A stretch of DNA of 64,000 nucleotides from Roseburia sp. AM59-24XD (GCF_003478445.1 NZ_QUET01000010.1:1-64000); one strand, 5' to 3'; shown: positions 43,564 to 53,228, counted from the first letter of the stretch. The notes: generated from the letters alone by a model not told the origin. Made by a program: numbers and translations.

Positions 43564-44874
43564 ATGAATGAGAAGATTTCCCGTGAGATGATGGAATTTA
43601 TAAAGAGCCATCCGAGCAGCTTTCATGTGGCGGACGGACTGGCACAGATATTATCCGATAATGGCTTTGAGCGGTTATATGAAAATGAAAAATGGAAGCT
43701 GCAGAAGGGCAGAGACTATTATGTGATGCGAAATGGATCGTCTCTCATCGCCTTCCGGATCCCGGAGGGGGAAGTGCATAATTTCCAGATGGTAGCGTCC
43801 CACAGCGATTCGCCGAGCTTCAAGATCAAGGAGAATCCGGAGATGGTTTCGGCAGGTCATTATGTGGAGCTGAATGCAGAGAAGTACGGAGGTATGCTGT
43901 GCGCACCGTGGTTTGACAGACCCCTCTCGATTGCCGGAAGGGTTATGGTACGTGCTGACGGCGGCGTGAAGCAGCGTCTGATCAATTTTGACCGAGACCT
44001 TGTGATGATCCCGAATCTGGCGATCCATATGGATCGTAACCTGAATGATGGATATAAATATAACGCCCAGAAGGATATGATACCAATTTGGGGTGACGAA
44101 GCCTCCGAGGGCAGCTTTGATGAGATGGTCGCAGCAGAGTGCGGTGCTGCAAAGGAGGATGTGGTATCAACGGATCTGTTTTTGTACAACCGGATGCCGG
44201 GAACCGTGTGGGGAGCGCAAAACGAGTATATTTCAAGTCCGCATCTGGATGATGTGCAGTGCGCATATGCCTCTGTGAAGGCAATGCTCAAAGGACATCA
44301 CCGTGAAAGCATCAGTGTGTGCTGCGTGTTTGATAATGAAGAAGTCGGAAGTGGCACGAAGCAGGGGGCGGCGTCTTCGTTCCTGAAGGATGTATTGGAA
44401 CGGATCGCCTTTGGCCTTGGTATGAATGCAGAGGAGCTGAAAATGCTTCTGTCAGAAAGCTTTTTAATTTCTGCGGATAATGCGCATGCCGTTCATCCAA
44501 ATCATATGGACAAGGCGGACCCGACGAATCGTCCGTATATGAATGGCGGTATCGTGATCAAATATAATGCCAATCAGCGATACACGACAGATGCGGTGTC
44601 TGCAGCTGTATTTCAGGAGATATGCCGGAAGGCTGAGGTACCGGTACAAAGCTATGTGAATCGTTCGGATGTGCCGGGAGGCTCTACGCTCGGCAATATT
44701 GCGAGCCATCAGGTATCTGTTAATATGGTCGATATCGGACTGGCACAGCTTGCTATGCATTCGCCGTATGAGACAGCGGGCGTGCGTGATACCGCGTATC
44801 TGATCCGGGCACTTGAGACATTTTACAACACCGGGATCCGGCGTGAGAAGGACGGAACATATCGGTTTTCCTGA
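43564..44874 (+). CDS. M18-family aminopeptidase
   Basis: 436 residues from ATG 43,564; GTG codons at 43,552 and 43,555 are possible alternative starts nearer to AGAAAGG. The family motifs are seen: MVASHSDSPSFKIKEN (His, Asp), FDNEEVGSGTKQGA (Glu pair), ISADNAHAVHPNH and SHQVSVNMVDIGLAQLAMHS. These form a two-zinc aminopeptidase that prefers acidic or neutral N-terminal residues, cytoplasmic. Length fits the family. Confidence 0.93.
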   Translation: MNEKISREMMEFIKSHPSSFHVADGLAQILSDNGFERLYENEKWKLQKGRDYYVMRNGSSLIAFRIPEGEVHNFQMVASHSDSPSFKIKENPEMVSAGHYVELNAEKYGGMLCAPWFDRPLSIAGRVMVRADGGVKQRLINFDRDLVMIPNLAIHMDRNLNDGYKYNAQKDMIPIWGDEASEGSFDEMVAAECGAAKEDVVSTDLFLYNRMPGTVWGAQNEYISSPHLDDVQCAYASVKAMLKGHHRESISVCCVFDNEEVGSGTKQGAASSFLKDVLERIAFGLGMNAEELKMLLSESFLISADNAHAVHPNHMDKADPTNRPYMNGGIVIKYNANQRYTTDAVSAAVFQEICRKAEVPVQSYVNRSDVPGGSTLGNIASHQVSVNMVDIGLAQLAMHSPYETAGVRDTAYLIRALETFYNTGIRREKDGTYRFS

Positions 44875-44928
44875 AACCAACGAATATCAGAGATTTGAAA
44901 TATTACGGATTTGAGAGGAGTGTTGGCT

Positions 44929-45954
44929 TTGAGCCGCGAGAGGAATTATAATATCGAATTATTGCGGGTCATTTCCTGTTTATTGGTTGTCTGTATTCAT
45001 GTATCAAATGTATATAGCAGAGGGTACGGAGAGGTTTCCGGCGGAACTTATCTGTTTTCTCTTATGACGAACTGCTTCAGCCGTGTGGCAGTTCCCATCT
45101 TTTTTATGATCAGTGGCTACCTTCTGCTGGACGAAAATGTCAGTCTGCGTAAGAGCGTACACAGGGTAGTTCATACGATCGTTGTACTTGTTTTCTGGAG
45201 TGTTCTGTACTATTTTTGGAACATTGTATATTGGGGTGACCGGTATGACTTTAAAACTCTGTTTGAGGATCCGGTCAAGAAACATCTGTGGTTTTTATAT
45301 GCGATTCTGGGGATGTATATTGCACTGCCGTTTTTCCAGCTTCTGTTTAAAAAGATGTCCAGGCGCCTGATGGAGTACTTCTTCCTTTTGTGGGTGTTTT
45401 TTCTGACACTTTATTATGTTCTGGCAATGGCAGACATGGAATTTACATATATGGTACCAATGGTAGGTAATTCCAGCTATCTCGGTTATTTTGTTCTGGG
45501 ATATATTATGCGGAAGTTCAGTAAATACTATAAGTTGGGGACGAAAACCTGCTTCGGAATTGTTCTGATCGTGGGACTGATCAATATCGGGCTGACCTGT
45601 TACGGAACCTTTACGACAGGGGATCATGAAGAAATATATTTTCAGTACCGTAATCCTCTGATCGCGATCTGTTCTCTGGGAGTATTTATAGGGATCATAG
45701 AGCATGGGAAGATCGCATTTACCGAGGCGCAGAAATCTATCATGCAGATGATCTCACGTCATTCCTTTACGATATATCTGTCACATATTATTTTTCTGGA
45801 TATTGTAAAGGAAGAATTAGAACCGCTCGATGTACCGGGATGGATCGGGATACCGCTGTATACGGTTGGAATTTTTCTTGTGACCTTTGCGTTTGCCGTG
45901 GCAGCAGATAATGCATGGAAGCATTTGCGGACATATCTGCCGGCATGGATGTAG
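44929..45954 (+). CDS. Acyltransferase 3 family membrane protein
   Basis: 341 residues from TTG 44,929 (GAGAGGAG ahead at right distance); an in-frame TTG six codons earlier is less likely. About ten membrane helices. The N terminus has RNYNIELLRVISCLLVVCIH with the conserved His, followed by PIFFMISGYLLL. Acyltransferase 3 enzymes acylate sugars of cell-surface polymers. The 178 bases beyond (45,955-46,132) hold no visible gene. Confidence 0.88.
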   Translation: MSRERNYNIELLRVISCLLVVCIHVSNVYSRGYGEVSGGTYLFSLMTNCFSRVAVPIFFMISGYLLLDENVSLRKSVHRVVHTIVVLVFWSVLYYFWNIVYWGDRYDFKTLFEDPVKKHLWFLYAILGMYIALPFFQLLFKKMSRRLMEYFFLLWVFFLTLYYVLAMADMEFTYMVPMVGNSSYLGYFVLGYIMRKFSKYYKLGTKTCFGIVLIVGLINIGLTCYGTFTTGDHEEIYFQYRNPLIAICSLGVFIGIIEHGKIAFTEAQKSIMQMISRHSFTIYLSHIIFLDIVKEELEPLDVPGWIGIPLYTVGIFLVTFAFAVAADNAWKHLRTYLPAWM

Positions 45955-46132
45955 ATTGGGATTCCGGTGTGTTTTGTGCGGCTATGAGATCGCCCCGGTT
46001 TCCGGTATATTTTCATGATTATGATATCGTTCAATTCTCCGGTGTGCTGCGAACAACGATGATATCGTTGAGTTTAAGAACGGTATCCCTCTGCGGAAGG
46101 ATCGAAAGATCATCACGAAGTTCTACTGTTAT

Positions 46133-46705
46133 CTATAACAAACGCACTTCACCGGATTCGATATCGTAAATGGCTCCTATGACACGAAGACCGGAATCCT
46201 CCTCTATGTGGTGGATCTCCAGGCTGTCCTCGATGATGTGAATGCTGTGTGCCACATTGAGTTCGCATGCCTTTGTAGCATCGGTCTCATCGCCGATGGC
46301 AAGACGAATCTCGTCTGTAATAAATTTGATGTAATTTTTCGGATTGCCATTCATCGCGGCCTCCACAGCACCGCAGTGTGTATGCCCCATGACAAGGATC
46401 AGTCGGCAGCCGAGATGTCCGGCGGCGTATTCAATGCTTCCAAGCTGGTGATCATCGATGACATTGCCGGCAAGACGGATCACGAAAAGCTCACCGATAC
46501 CCGCAGAAAAGATATTCTCCGGAATGACACGTGAATCAGAACAGGTGACAATGATCGCATAAGGAGCCTGTCCATGCTGAGATGTCCGCTGTCTTATCTC
46601 TTTTGAAATGTCACCGATGCCACACTTGGCGTCTATGTATTTCTGGTTGCCCGCAAGAAGTCTTTCGACTGCTTCCCGGGCAGTTATCTGTAATGTTTCC
46701 TGCAT
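46133..46705 (-). CDS. Beta-class carbonic anhydrase
   Basis: 190 residues. The zinc ligands are visible: Cys in IIVTCSDSRVIPEN near residue 55, His and Cys in VMGHTHCGAVEAAM near residue 107. It interconverts CO2 and bicarbonate in the cytoplasm, and length is usual for the family. The ribosome site on the minus strand is TACGAGGTGATAAA. It is convergent with the acyltransferase gene. Confidence 0.95.
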   Translation of the reverse strand: MQETLQITAREAVERLLAGNQKYIDAKCGIGDISKEIRQRTSQHGQAPYAIIVTCSDSRVIPENIFSAGIGELFVIRLAGNVIDDHQLGSIEYAAGHLGCRLILVMGHTHCGAVEAAMNGNPKNYIKFITDEIRLAIGDETDATKACELNVAHSIHIIEDSLEIHHIEEDSGLRVIGAIYDIESGEVRLL

Positions 46706-46764
46706 TTTATCACCTCGTAAAAAGATAAAACAATAGTATATTTATCATAGTGCTTTGCCATAGT

Positions 46765-48137
46765 TTAAATAGAGATCCATCCGAGCGCATTGGCAACGGA
46801 GCTGATCAGAATGATCACTGCGAAGATCGGACAGAGATATTTGATCATAAAGTAGAAAACCCTCTTGCGTCGGAAAGGCATTCCCTCCTGTGTAACCTCC
46901 TCCTCAATACGTTTTACACCGATCACTCTGGAGACAAGCAGACATGTTGCAAATGCGGCGATCGGCATCATTACAGAGTTTGTCAGGAAATCAAAGAAAT
47001 CCAGGAACTGCATGCCGATCAGCTTGATGCCGGCGAGCGGACCATAGCCGAGAGAGGAAAGGCTTCCGAGGATCAGAATGATCACACCGGCAAGAATCGT
47101 CGACTTCCGGCGGTTCCATCCAAGCTCATCCTCAAAGGTAGAAACAGCACTTTCCGTCAATGCGATGGAGCTTGTCAGTGCGGCAAACAAAACGAGTGTG
47201 AAGAAAAGAATACCGACTGCTGTACCAAAGCCCATGCTGTCAAACATTTTCGGAATCGTGATAAACATCAAAGACGGACCGGACTGCAGTGTGCAGAGTC
47301 ACCACCGGAAAATGCGAACACTGCAGGAATGATCATCAGACCGGCCATGATCGCGATCGCGGTATCAAATACCTCCACATTCTGTGTGGAATCTTCAATC
47401 GATACGTCCCTCTTCATATAGGATCCGAAGGTGACGAGGATACCCATCGCAATGGAGAGGGAATAAAACATCTGTCCCATCGCGGCGACAACGGTCATCC
47501 AGGAGAAATCCTTCAGATTCGGAACGATAAAAAACTTAACACCCTTTAATGCACCCGGTCTGGTCACGGAATAAACCGTGATGATCAACGACAGAACAAC
47601 GAGGATCGGCATCATGAATTTGGAAACGCGCTCAATACCGTTACGCACACCCGCATAGATGATCGCAATTGTGATCAGGGCAAATATAGCAAAGCAAAGC
47701 TCTGTAGACACGCCATCGGAAATAAATCCGGAGAAATAATTATCCGATGCGAGTTTACTGCCGTTTCCACGGATATATTCTATGAGATACTTGATGACCC
47801 ATCCGCCGATCACGGAATAATAAGGGACGATCAGAAGCGGAATGATCGCATTGATCCAGCCGCCCAATGAAAACCAGCCGGATTTACCGAAGCTGTGGAA
47901 TGCGCCGACCGGACTTTTCTGCGTCATTCGTCCCAGAGAGGTCTCCGCCATGATCATCGTGTAACCGAAGGTCAGTGCCAGCAAAATATAAATTAACAGG
48001 AAAATACCGCCGCCGTATTTGGCTGCCAGATATGGGAAACGCCAGATATTACCCAGTCCGACGGATGCACCGGCTGCGGATAGAACAAATCCGATCTTGC
48101 CGGAAAAGGAACTTCTTTTCTTCTTGTGTGATTTCAT
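46765..48137 (-). CDS. Sodium:neurotransmitter symporter family (NSS) transporter (apparent frameshift)
   Basis: About 457 residues once joined, from ATG 48,137 behind AAGGAGGA; an earlier in-frame start is less suitable. SGKIGFVLSAAGASVGLGNI and WRFPYLAAKYGGG are the family signature of helix 1 (sodium site). Near residue 284 the frame goes wrong after FSGGDSA and stops at 47,268; the other frame resumes GPSLMFITIPKMF and runs to 46,765. One extra base (T at about 47,292 on the plus strand) gives SGGDSATLQSGPSL. Likely substrate: amino acid. Confidence 0.88.
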
Positions 48138-48365
48138 ACAATCCTCCTTATTTGAGAGAAACAAAAATATATTTCTGTTTGCAAAAACTGCTGCACAGCA
48201 GAAAAATCTGTCTCATTATAACTATGTAATTGTTGAATTACCCGTGAGATATCAGTATAGCATGAGGACGGCAAAAGAGCAATGACCGGTGCCAAAGATG
48301 CGTCATTTATCATGCGAAAAAAATGAAACTGTATGACTTAATTTTATAAATTCCAGAGAATAAAC

Positions 48366-48394
48366 TTGACATTTTCTGCAAAATAGAGTACCCT
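48366..48394 (+). promoter_or_regulatory. Probable promoter of the AGCS transporter
   Basis: TTGACA (48,366-48,371), 17-base spacer, TACCCT (48,389-48,394). The start of transcription would be near 48,401, ahead of the leader hairpin. Confidence 0.6.
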
Positions 48395-48427
48395 ATGCAT
48401 AATTTAATAAATGTTTCATATGATTTA

Positions 48428-48458
48428 AGAGCGATGTTGTTCAAACGTCGCTCTTTTT
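48428..48458 (+). terminator. Terminator-like hairpin in the leader of the AGCS gene
   Basis: AGAGCGA (48,428-48,434) pairs with TCGCTCT (48,448-48,454), with inner pairs, followed by TTTTTGT. It lies between the promoter and the ATG at 48,504, so it would cut the transcript at about 55 bases. It may act as an attenuator or give a short RNA. Confidence 0.65.
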
Positions 48459-48503
48459 GTATTTTGTAGGTACTACATATTTAAGAAAAGTGAGGAATAA
48501 CGT

Positions 48504-49901
48504 ATGGAGAGATTTGCAGAAATTGTTTCAAAGGTGGATGACTTTGTCTGGGGACCGGTGATGCTGGTTCTTCTTGTGGGAACAGGAATTTTCCTAACCT
48601 TCCGGACGCGATTTTTAACATGGAGAAATTTAGGGTATGCATTGAAGAGCACCCTGAGTAAGGAGGCACGCACGAAGAGCCGCGGCGAGGGCGATGTTTC
48701 TCCGTTTTCGGCGCTGACAACGGCACTTGCGGCAACGATCGGAACCGGAAATATTGTCGGAGTTGCAACGGCAATGGTTTCCGGTGGACCGGGAGCACTT
48801 GTGTGGATGTGGATTTCGGCTGCATTCGGACTGACCTCCAAGTTTAGTGAATGTATGCTTGCAATCAAATACCGCGAGGTGAATGAGAAGGGGGAGATGA
48901 GCGGCGGTCCTATGTACACGATGAAAAAAGGACTGAAGAATAAGAAGCTTGGTGCCGTTCTTGCATGGTTCTTTGCATTATTTGCCGTAATCGCATCGTT
49001 TGGTATCGGAAATATGACACAGGGAAATTCCATTTCGGGAGCGATCAAAGCAACGTTTCATGTGCCGACCGGAGTTACCGGAATTGTGATCACCGTGCTT
49101 TCTCTTCTGATCATTGTCGGTGGAATCAAGTCGATCTCAAAGGTATCGTCTGTAGTTGTTCCGGTTATGGCAATTTTCTATGTGATCTGTGGTGTTATTG
49201 TTATTATAGGAAATATTGCAAATTTGCCGGCAGGCGTTGCCATGATCTTTAAGATGGCATTTTCGGTGAAGGCAGTGGGCGGCGGACTTTGCGGAACGAT
49301 CGTTGCTTCCATGATGAATGCGATGCGATACGGCGTTGCGCGTGGTGTATTTTCCAACGAAGCCGGCATGGGTTCGGCAGCAATTACCGCAGCTGCGGCT
49401 ACAACCGACAATCCGGTGCGTCAGGGTTATATCAATATGACGGGAACATTCTGGGATACCATTGTTGTCTGCACGATCACAGGACTGGCAATTGCCTCCT
49501 CCGGTGTGCTTGGTATGACGGATGCAGACGGCGCGCTTCTGACCGGCTCCGACATAACGATTGCCGCATTTCAGACGGTGCTTGGCTCCGGCGGTGGCTG
49601 GCTCGTCACGATCGGTATTACATTGTTTGCATTTTCCACGATCCTCGGCTGGGAATATCATGGTGAGAAAGCATTCGAGTATCTTCTCGGAACACATAAA
49701 TACAATATGGTATATAGAGTGGTGTTTTCGTTGATCGCCTATTTTGGCTGTACGCAGACGCTCAGTCTTGTGTGGAACTTTTCGGATATTGCCAATGCGC
49801 TGATGGCGATTCCAAACTTAATCTGCATGCTCCTGTTAAGTGGCGAGATTGCAAAGGATATCCGCGATTTCCAGCCTGAAATTGAAAAGACGCGGGAATA
49901 G
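48504..49901 (+). CDS. Alanine/glycine:cation symporter (AGCS family)
   Basis: 465 residues with about ten or eleven membrane helices. Seen: KVDDFVWGPVMLVLLVGTGI at the start, the family signature TALAATIGTGNIVGVATAM near residue 80, and NEAGMGSAAITAAAAT near residue 288. It imports alanine or glycine with sodium ions. It is divergent from the NSS transporter, so two amino-acid transporters share one intergenic region. Confidence 0.94.
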   Translation: MERFAEIVSKVDDFVWGPVMLVLLVGTGIFLTFRTRFLTWRNLGYALKSTLSKEARTKSRGEGDVSPFSALTTALAATIGTGNIVGVATAMVSGGPGALVWMWISAAFGLTSKFSECMLAIKYREVNEKGEMSGGPMYTMKKGLKNKKLGAVLAWFFALFAVIASFGIGNMTQGNSISGAIKATFHVPTGVTGIVITVLSLLIIVGGIKSISKVSSVVVPVMAIFYVICGVIVIIGNIANLPAGVAMIFKMAFSVKAVGGGLCGTIVASMMNAMRYGVARGVFSNEAGMGSAAITAAAATTDNPVRQGYINMTGTFWDTIVVCTITGLAIASSGVLGMTDADGALLTGSDITIAAFQTVLGSGGGWLVTIGITLFAFSTILGWEYHGEKAFEYLLGTHKYNMVYRVVFSLIAYFGCTQTLSLVWNFSDIANALMAIPNLICMLLLSGEIAKDIRDFQPEIEKTRE

Positions 49902-49973
49902 AATATTTGCTCGCTTTCAAAAAATGGAAAAAATACCGATTTTGAAACCGGAAGGTTGCATCTGAAGTTCAAT

Positions 49974-50002
49974 GCATAATTCTCCTTGATTTCCACATAC
50001 TA
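49974..50002 (+). promoter_or_regulatory. SigG-type promoter of spoVT
   Basis: GCATA (49,974-49,978), 17-base spacer, CATACTA (49,996-50,002), close to the SigF/SigG consensus. In Bacillus subtilis, spoVT is read in the forespore by SigG, so this fits known biology. Confidence 0.65.
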
Positions 50003-50056
50003 CCCATACAGCATAATTATGGAAAATATGATGGAAACAAGGAGGATTTTTTTGAT

Positions 50057-50602
50057 ATGAAAGCTACAGGAATTGTGCGGAGAATTGACGATCTTGGACG
50101 CGTCGTCATTCCCAAGGAGATCCGCCGGACATTGCGGATTCGCGTGGGAGATCCGTTGGAGATATATACGGACCGAGAGGGTGAGGTCATTTTAAAGAAA
50201 TATTCCCTGATGGGAGATATGGGAATATTTGCACAGCAGTATGCAGATTCGCTGGCGCAGACCACAGGCTATCAGGTGGTTGTGACAGACAGGGAGCAGG
50301 TGATCGCCGCGTCGGCAGCCGCCCGCAAGGAGATGATGGATAAAGCGGTCAGCAAAGACATGGAGCAGATGATCGATCGGAGAGAGATCACTGTGGCGTC
50401 CGGGGAAAGCAGGGAATACCGCAAGATCTGTGATGAGGAGGAACCATTTGCGTGGGAGGTGATCTGTCCGATCATTTCCGAAGGAGACGCGGTGGGGGCG
50501 GTGGTGATCTTTACCCGGAGCCGGAAGGAAACGCTCGGCGAGGCGGAGAGAAAGCTGGCGCATGTGGCAGCAGGATTTCTGGGAAGACAACTGGAGCAGT
50601 AG
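50057..50602 (+). CDS. spoVT: Stage V sporulation protein T (AbrB-family regulator)
   Basis: 181 residues. The N-terminal AbrB-like domain (MKATGIVRRIDDLGRVVIPK, about 1-50) and a C-terminal GAF-like domain (about 55-178) with GYQVVVTDREQVIAA fit SpoVT closely; length is as in Bacillus. It tunes SigG-dependent genes in the forespore. AAGGAGGA precedes the ATG. Confidence 0.93.
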   Translation: MKATGIVRRIDDLGRVVIPKEIRRTLRIRVGDPLEIYTDREGEVILKKYSLMGDMGIFAQQYADSLAQTTGYQVVVTDREQVIAASAAARKEMMDKAVSKDMEQMIDRREITVASGESREYRKICDEEEPFAWEVICPIISEGDAVGAVVIFTRSRKETLGEAERKLAHVAAGFLGRQLEQ

Positions 50603-50772
50603 AGATAAGCTCATTGCCGGAAGGTGATGGGCTTGTATTTCGATATACGGTAAAAAGATATCTGAAAGCAAAGATGTATAAACGGAATTTTTAATCTGTT
50701 TTTGAACCCTGGGTCATGTTATAATAATGAATGAAAAGGAAGTTAAAAGGTACGATGGGAGGAGGGATTACT

Positions 50773-51570
50773 ATGGGAACATGGTCGACGGGATTATATC
50801 AAAATGATATGAGTTCGGATGTGAAAGATGATTATATCGGCAAACTGAAAGCCGGCAAAGATGATGAAACGGCACTGCGGGAAATCTTGTCAGAGTATCA
50901 GTATGAGCTGGAAGATATTGACTGCAAATATGACATTTATCTGGCACTGGCGGACACCCTGTGGAAAAAGGGACGGCTGACGGAGTCCTTTAAGGTTAAG
51001 GCATTAGAGATGCTGGAAGAAGACCGGATTTCAGAACGATGGGAGTCGGAAAAGATCCGCAAAGAAAGAAGCAGGGTGCTCGATAAACTGAAGGCAGAGC
51101 TGGAAAGCCCCATGCCGGAGAGAAAGAAGGTTCCGGTGCATAAACCATATGTGACAGGCTGGAAACAGGGAGAGGTATATTATTTTGAGGTGAAGCAGGA
51201 GGTTGAAGGATACGAAAAGTATCTCGGATGGTATGCCATGTTTTATGTTGACCGCCTGTTTCAACAGGACTGGAATGTAAGAGGAGTGGACGATGAAGTT
51301 GCGGAGGCGTACTTTTTCATGGCAAAGGACAAGCCGCAGAGCATCGAAGATTTTAAGAAAGCAAGACCGGTCTGCTTCTCTAAGGGGAAGGATTCCCGGA
51401 GATATAAGGCGAAGATCGTGGAGAGATCCAAAAGAAAACGCCCGAAGGATCTGACGCTGTTAGGAAGCTGTGAGTCGTTTCAGCCACCGAAACATAATGA
51501 CAAGATCACGGAGCTCTTCTTCTGGATGGAGCCGGATTTCAGAAGCATGTTAAGAGGATATGAGTATTAA
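50773..51570 (+). CDS. DUF4259-like hypothetical protein
   Basis: 265 residues from ATG 50,773 (GGAGGAGGG ahead), preferred over an ATG 42 bases upstream. The start MGTWSTGLYQNDMSSDVKDD is typical of DUF4259-like proteins; residues 20-110 are charged and helical, and a second domain follows (YFEVKQEVEGYEKYLGWYAM). No catalytic motif is seen. The stretch 51,571-51,804 holds the hup promoter and nothing else evident. Confidence 0.65.
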   Translation: MGTWSTGLYQNDMSSDVKDDYIGKLKAGKDDETALREILSEYQYELEDIDCKYDIYLALADTLWKKGRLTESFKVKALEMLEEDRISERWESEKIRKERSRVLDKLKAELESPMPERKKVPVHKPYVTGWKQGEVYYFEVKQEVEGYEKYLGWYAMFYVDRLFQQDWNVRGVDDEVAEAYFFMAKDKPQSIEDFKKARPVCFSKGKDSRRYKAKIVERSKRKRPKDLTLLGSCESFQPPKHNDKITELFFWMEPDFRSMLRGYEY

Positions 51571-51726
51571 CGAAGAGGATAGTTTCTACATGTAAAGCGA
51601 ATCGTGCAGGGAAGGCAGTGAAAGCCGGAAAAACGGTTGAATTTCGTCGTTGCTTCAGAAAAAATAGACACTACAATCGTAGAATGTCTAAAAGTGCGGA
51701 CAAAATGGAAAGAATTCGTGAAAAAC

Positions 51727-51755
51727 CTTGACAAACAGGGGGAATAAGGGTATAA
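51727..51755 (+). promoter_or_regulatory. SigA-type promoter of hup
   Basis: TTGACA (51,727-51,732), 17-base spacer, TATAAA (51,750-51,755): nearly perfect consensus, as expected for an abundant DNA-binding protein. Transcription would start some 40 bases ahead of the ATG. Confidence 0.88.
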
Positions 51756-51804
51756 ATAGACTTGTAAGTTTTTACGGAAATTTTTATTGAGGAGGAGTTT
51801 ATCC

Positions 51805-52080
51805 ATGAACAAGACAGAATTGGTTGCAGCTATCGCAGAGAAGGCTGAGCTTTCTAAGAAGGATTCAGAGAAGGCTTTAAAGGCATTCATCGACACTGTT
51901 ACAGATGAGTTAAAGAAGGGCGAGAAGATTCAGTTAGTAGGCTTTGGTACATTCGAGGTACAGCACAGAGCAGCTAGAGAGGGTAGAAACCCACTTACAA
52001 AAGAGACAATCAAGATCGCAGCTTCAAACGCTCCTAAGTTTAAGGCTGGTAAGGCTTTAAAGGATGCTGTGAACGAGTAA
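51805..52080 (+). CDS. hup: HU family DNA-binding protein
   Basis: 91 residues from ATG 51,805 (GAGGAGGAG ahead). [20 protein letters not shown] and [19 protein letters not shown] are typical of HU; the latter holds the family signature. It compacts the nucleoid as a dimer. The codon use (AAG, GAG, GCT, CTT) is biased, consistent with high expression. A strong terminator follows. Confidence 0.97.
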   Translation: MNKTELVAAIAEKAELSKKDSEKALKAFIDTVTDELKKGEKIQLVGFGTFEVQHRAAREGRNPLTKETIKIAASNAPKFKAGKALKDAVNE

Positions 52081-52106
52081 TTTTTTGTGAAACAGGATAT
52101 TCTTTG

Positions 52107-52132
52107 GGCTGCCATTTATGGCAGCCTTTTTT
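52107..52132 (+). terminator. Terminator of hup
   Basis: GGCTGCC pairs with GGCAGCC over the loop ATTTAT, followed by TTTTTT. Confidence 0.95.
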
Positions 52133-52187
52133 CAATTTATGGCAAAATGCTTATTTTGTCATTTAGATCATAGAAATGAGGAGTATT

Positions 52188-52427
52188 ATGAGGTTAGATA
52201 AGTATTTAAAGGTTTCCCGTCTGATCAAAAGACGACCGGTTGCCAATGAAGCATGTGATGCCGGACGAATCCGGGTCAACGGAAAGACAGCAAAGGCATC
52301 CCTTAACGTAAAGGTGGGCGATATCATTGAGATCACCTTTGGCGATAAGGTGGTGAAGGTGGAGGTTCTCAGTATTGAGGAGACCTACAAGAAGGACGAA
52401 GCGAAAGAGCTTTATCGTGTCCTGTAA
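52188..52427 (+). CDS. rqcP: S4-domain RNA-binding protein RqcP
   Basis: 79 residues from ATG 52,188 (GAGGAG ahead). MRLDKYLKVSRLIKRRPVAN and GRIRVNGKTAKASLNVKVGD give the S4 fold, as in YabO/RqcP, which takes part in ribosome quality control with RqcH. In Bacillus the gene also stands right before yabP and yabQ, supporting the name. Confidence 0.92.
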   Translation: MRLDKYLKVSRLIKRRPVANEACDAGRIRVNGKTAKASLNVKVGDIIEITFGDKVVKVEVLSIEETYKKDEAKELYRVL

Positions 52428-52443
52428 TAGAATAAAGTAAAAG

Positions 52444-52478
52444 ACGCCTGCATATATATTTGGTATGCAGGCGTTATT
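52444..52478 (+). terminator. Terminator of rqcP
   Basis: ACGCCTGCATA (52,444-52,454) pairs perfectly with TATGCAGGCGT (52,464-52,474), followed by TATTTATT. Confidence 0.85.
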
Positions 52479-52506
52479 TATTACCTAGAAGAAATGGGGA
52501 GTAGTC

Positions 52507-52791
52507 ATGGAAGAAAGAGAAAACAGAGGTGTACATAAGGTTTATCTGAACGGCAGGAAAACAGCAGTGATGTCGGGGGTGCGCGATGTCCTGTCCTTTG
52601 ATGCCAGAGAGGTGTATCTGGAGACCGAACAGGGGATTCTTCTTATTAAGGGGGACGAACTTCATGTAAACAGGCTGTCGCTGGAAAAAGGCGAGGTTGA
52701 TGTGGATGGACGTATCGACAGCTTTGCATATTCGGATAAGAATGATCCGGAGAAAAAATCATCATCATTTTTCGGGAGAATGTTTCAGTGA
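52507..52791 (+). CDS. yabP: Sporulation protein YabP
   Basis: 94 residues. The core (HKVYLNGRKTAVMSGVRDVL, FDAREVYLETEQG, LHVNRLSLEKGEVDVDGRID) fits the YabP/YqfC family. In Bacillus, YabP is needed for spore coat or cortex formation in the mother cell. GGGAG precedes it. The stop overlaps the yabQ start. Confidence 0.93.
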   Translation: MEERENRGVHKVYLNGRKTAVMSGVRDVLSFDAREVYLETEQGILLIKGDELHVNRLSLEKGEVDVDGRIDSFAYSDKNDPEKKSSSFFGRMFQ

Positions 52792-53180
52792 GTCAGATAA
52801 TTCGGGAACAGATTTATTTTCAGATCACGACGATCTGTGCAGGAATGTTTATGATGTTTGGGTATGACATTCTGCGGCTGTGGCGGTGGATGATCCCTCA
52901 CGGCAGGCTGTGGGTCTGGATCGAAGACCTGTTATATTGGAGTCTGCTTGGCATACCGGTCTTTGTGCTTTTTTTTCAGATGATCGACGGCGTGCCGCGC
53001 TGGTACGGGATTCTAGGGATGCTTGCCGGAGGTATTTTGTATGAGAGCGGGATCAGCATTCCGCTGCGCGCCGGGATGCATCGATTATTGGTGAAATATA
53101 ATAAAAAAATAGGATTCAGGGTTGCGAAATTAGGAAAAATGTTGTATAGTAAAATAACCAGCCCGTATAGCAGAGGCTAG
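52788..53180 (+). CDS. yabQ: Sporulation protein YabQ
   Basis: 130 residues; GTG at 52,788 overlaps the yabP stop. Four hydrophobic segments (about 10-28, 45-65, 72-95 and a shorter one). The segment YDILRLWRWMIPHG and WIEDLLYWSLLGIPVF are family marks. It is a membrane protein needed for cortex formation in the outer forespore membrane. Confidence 0.9.
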   Translation: MSQIIREQIYFQITTICAGMFMMFGYDILRLWRWMIPHGRLWVWIEDLLYWSLLGIPVFVLFFQMIDGVPRWYGILGMLAGGILYESGISIPLRAGMHRLLVKYNKKIGFRVAKLGKMLYSKITSPYSRG

Positions 53181-53228
53181 AAAATCGGGCATTCGGAGCA
53201 AGTTTCACTGACATTTTATTTGAACACT

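Noticed and set aside
16281..48137. Programmed frameshifting as the cause of the broken frames
   Set aside because: The five sites do not share a slippery heptamer or downstream structure, and unrelated genes are affected, so simple base loss in the sequence is more likely.
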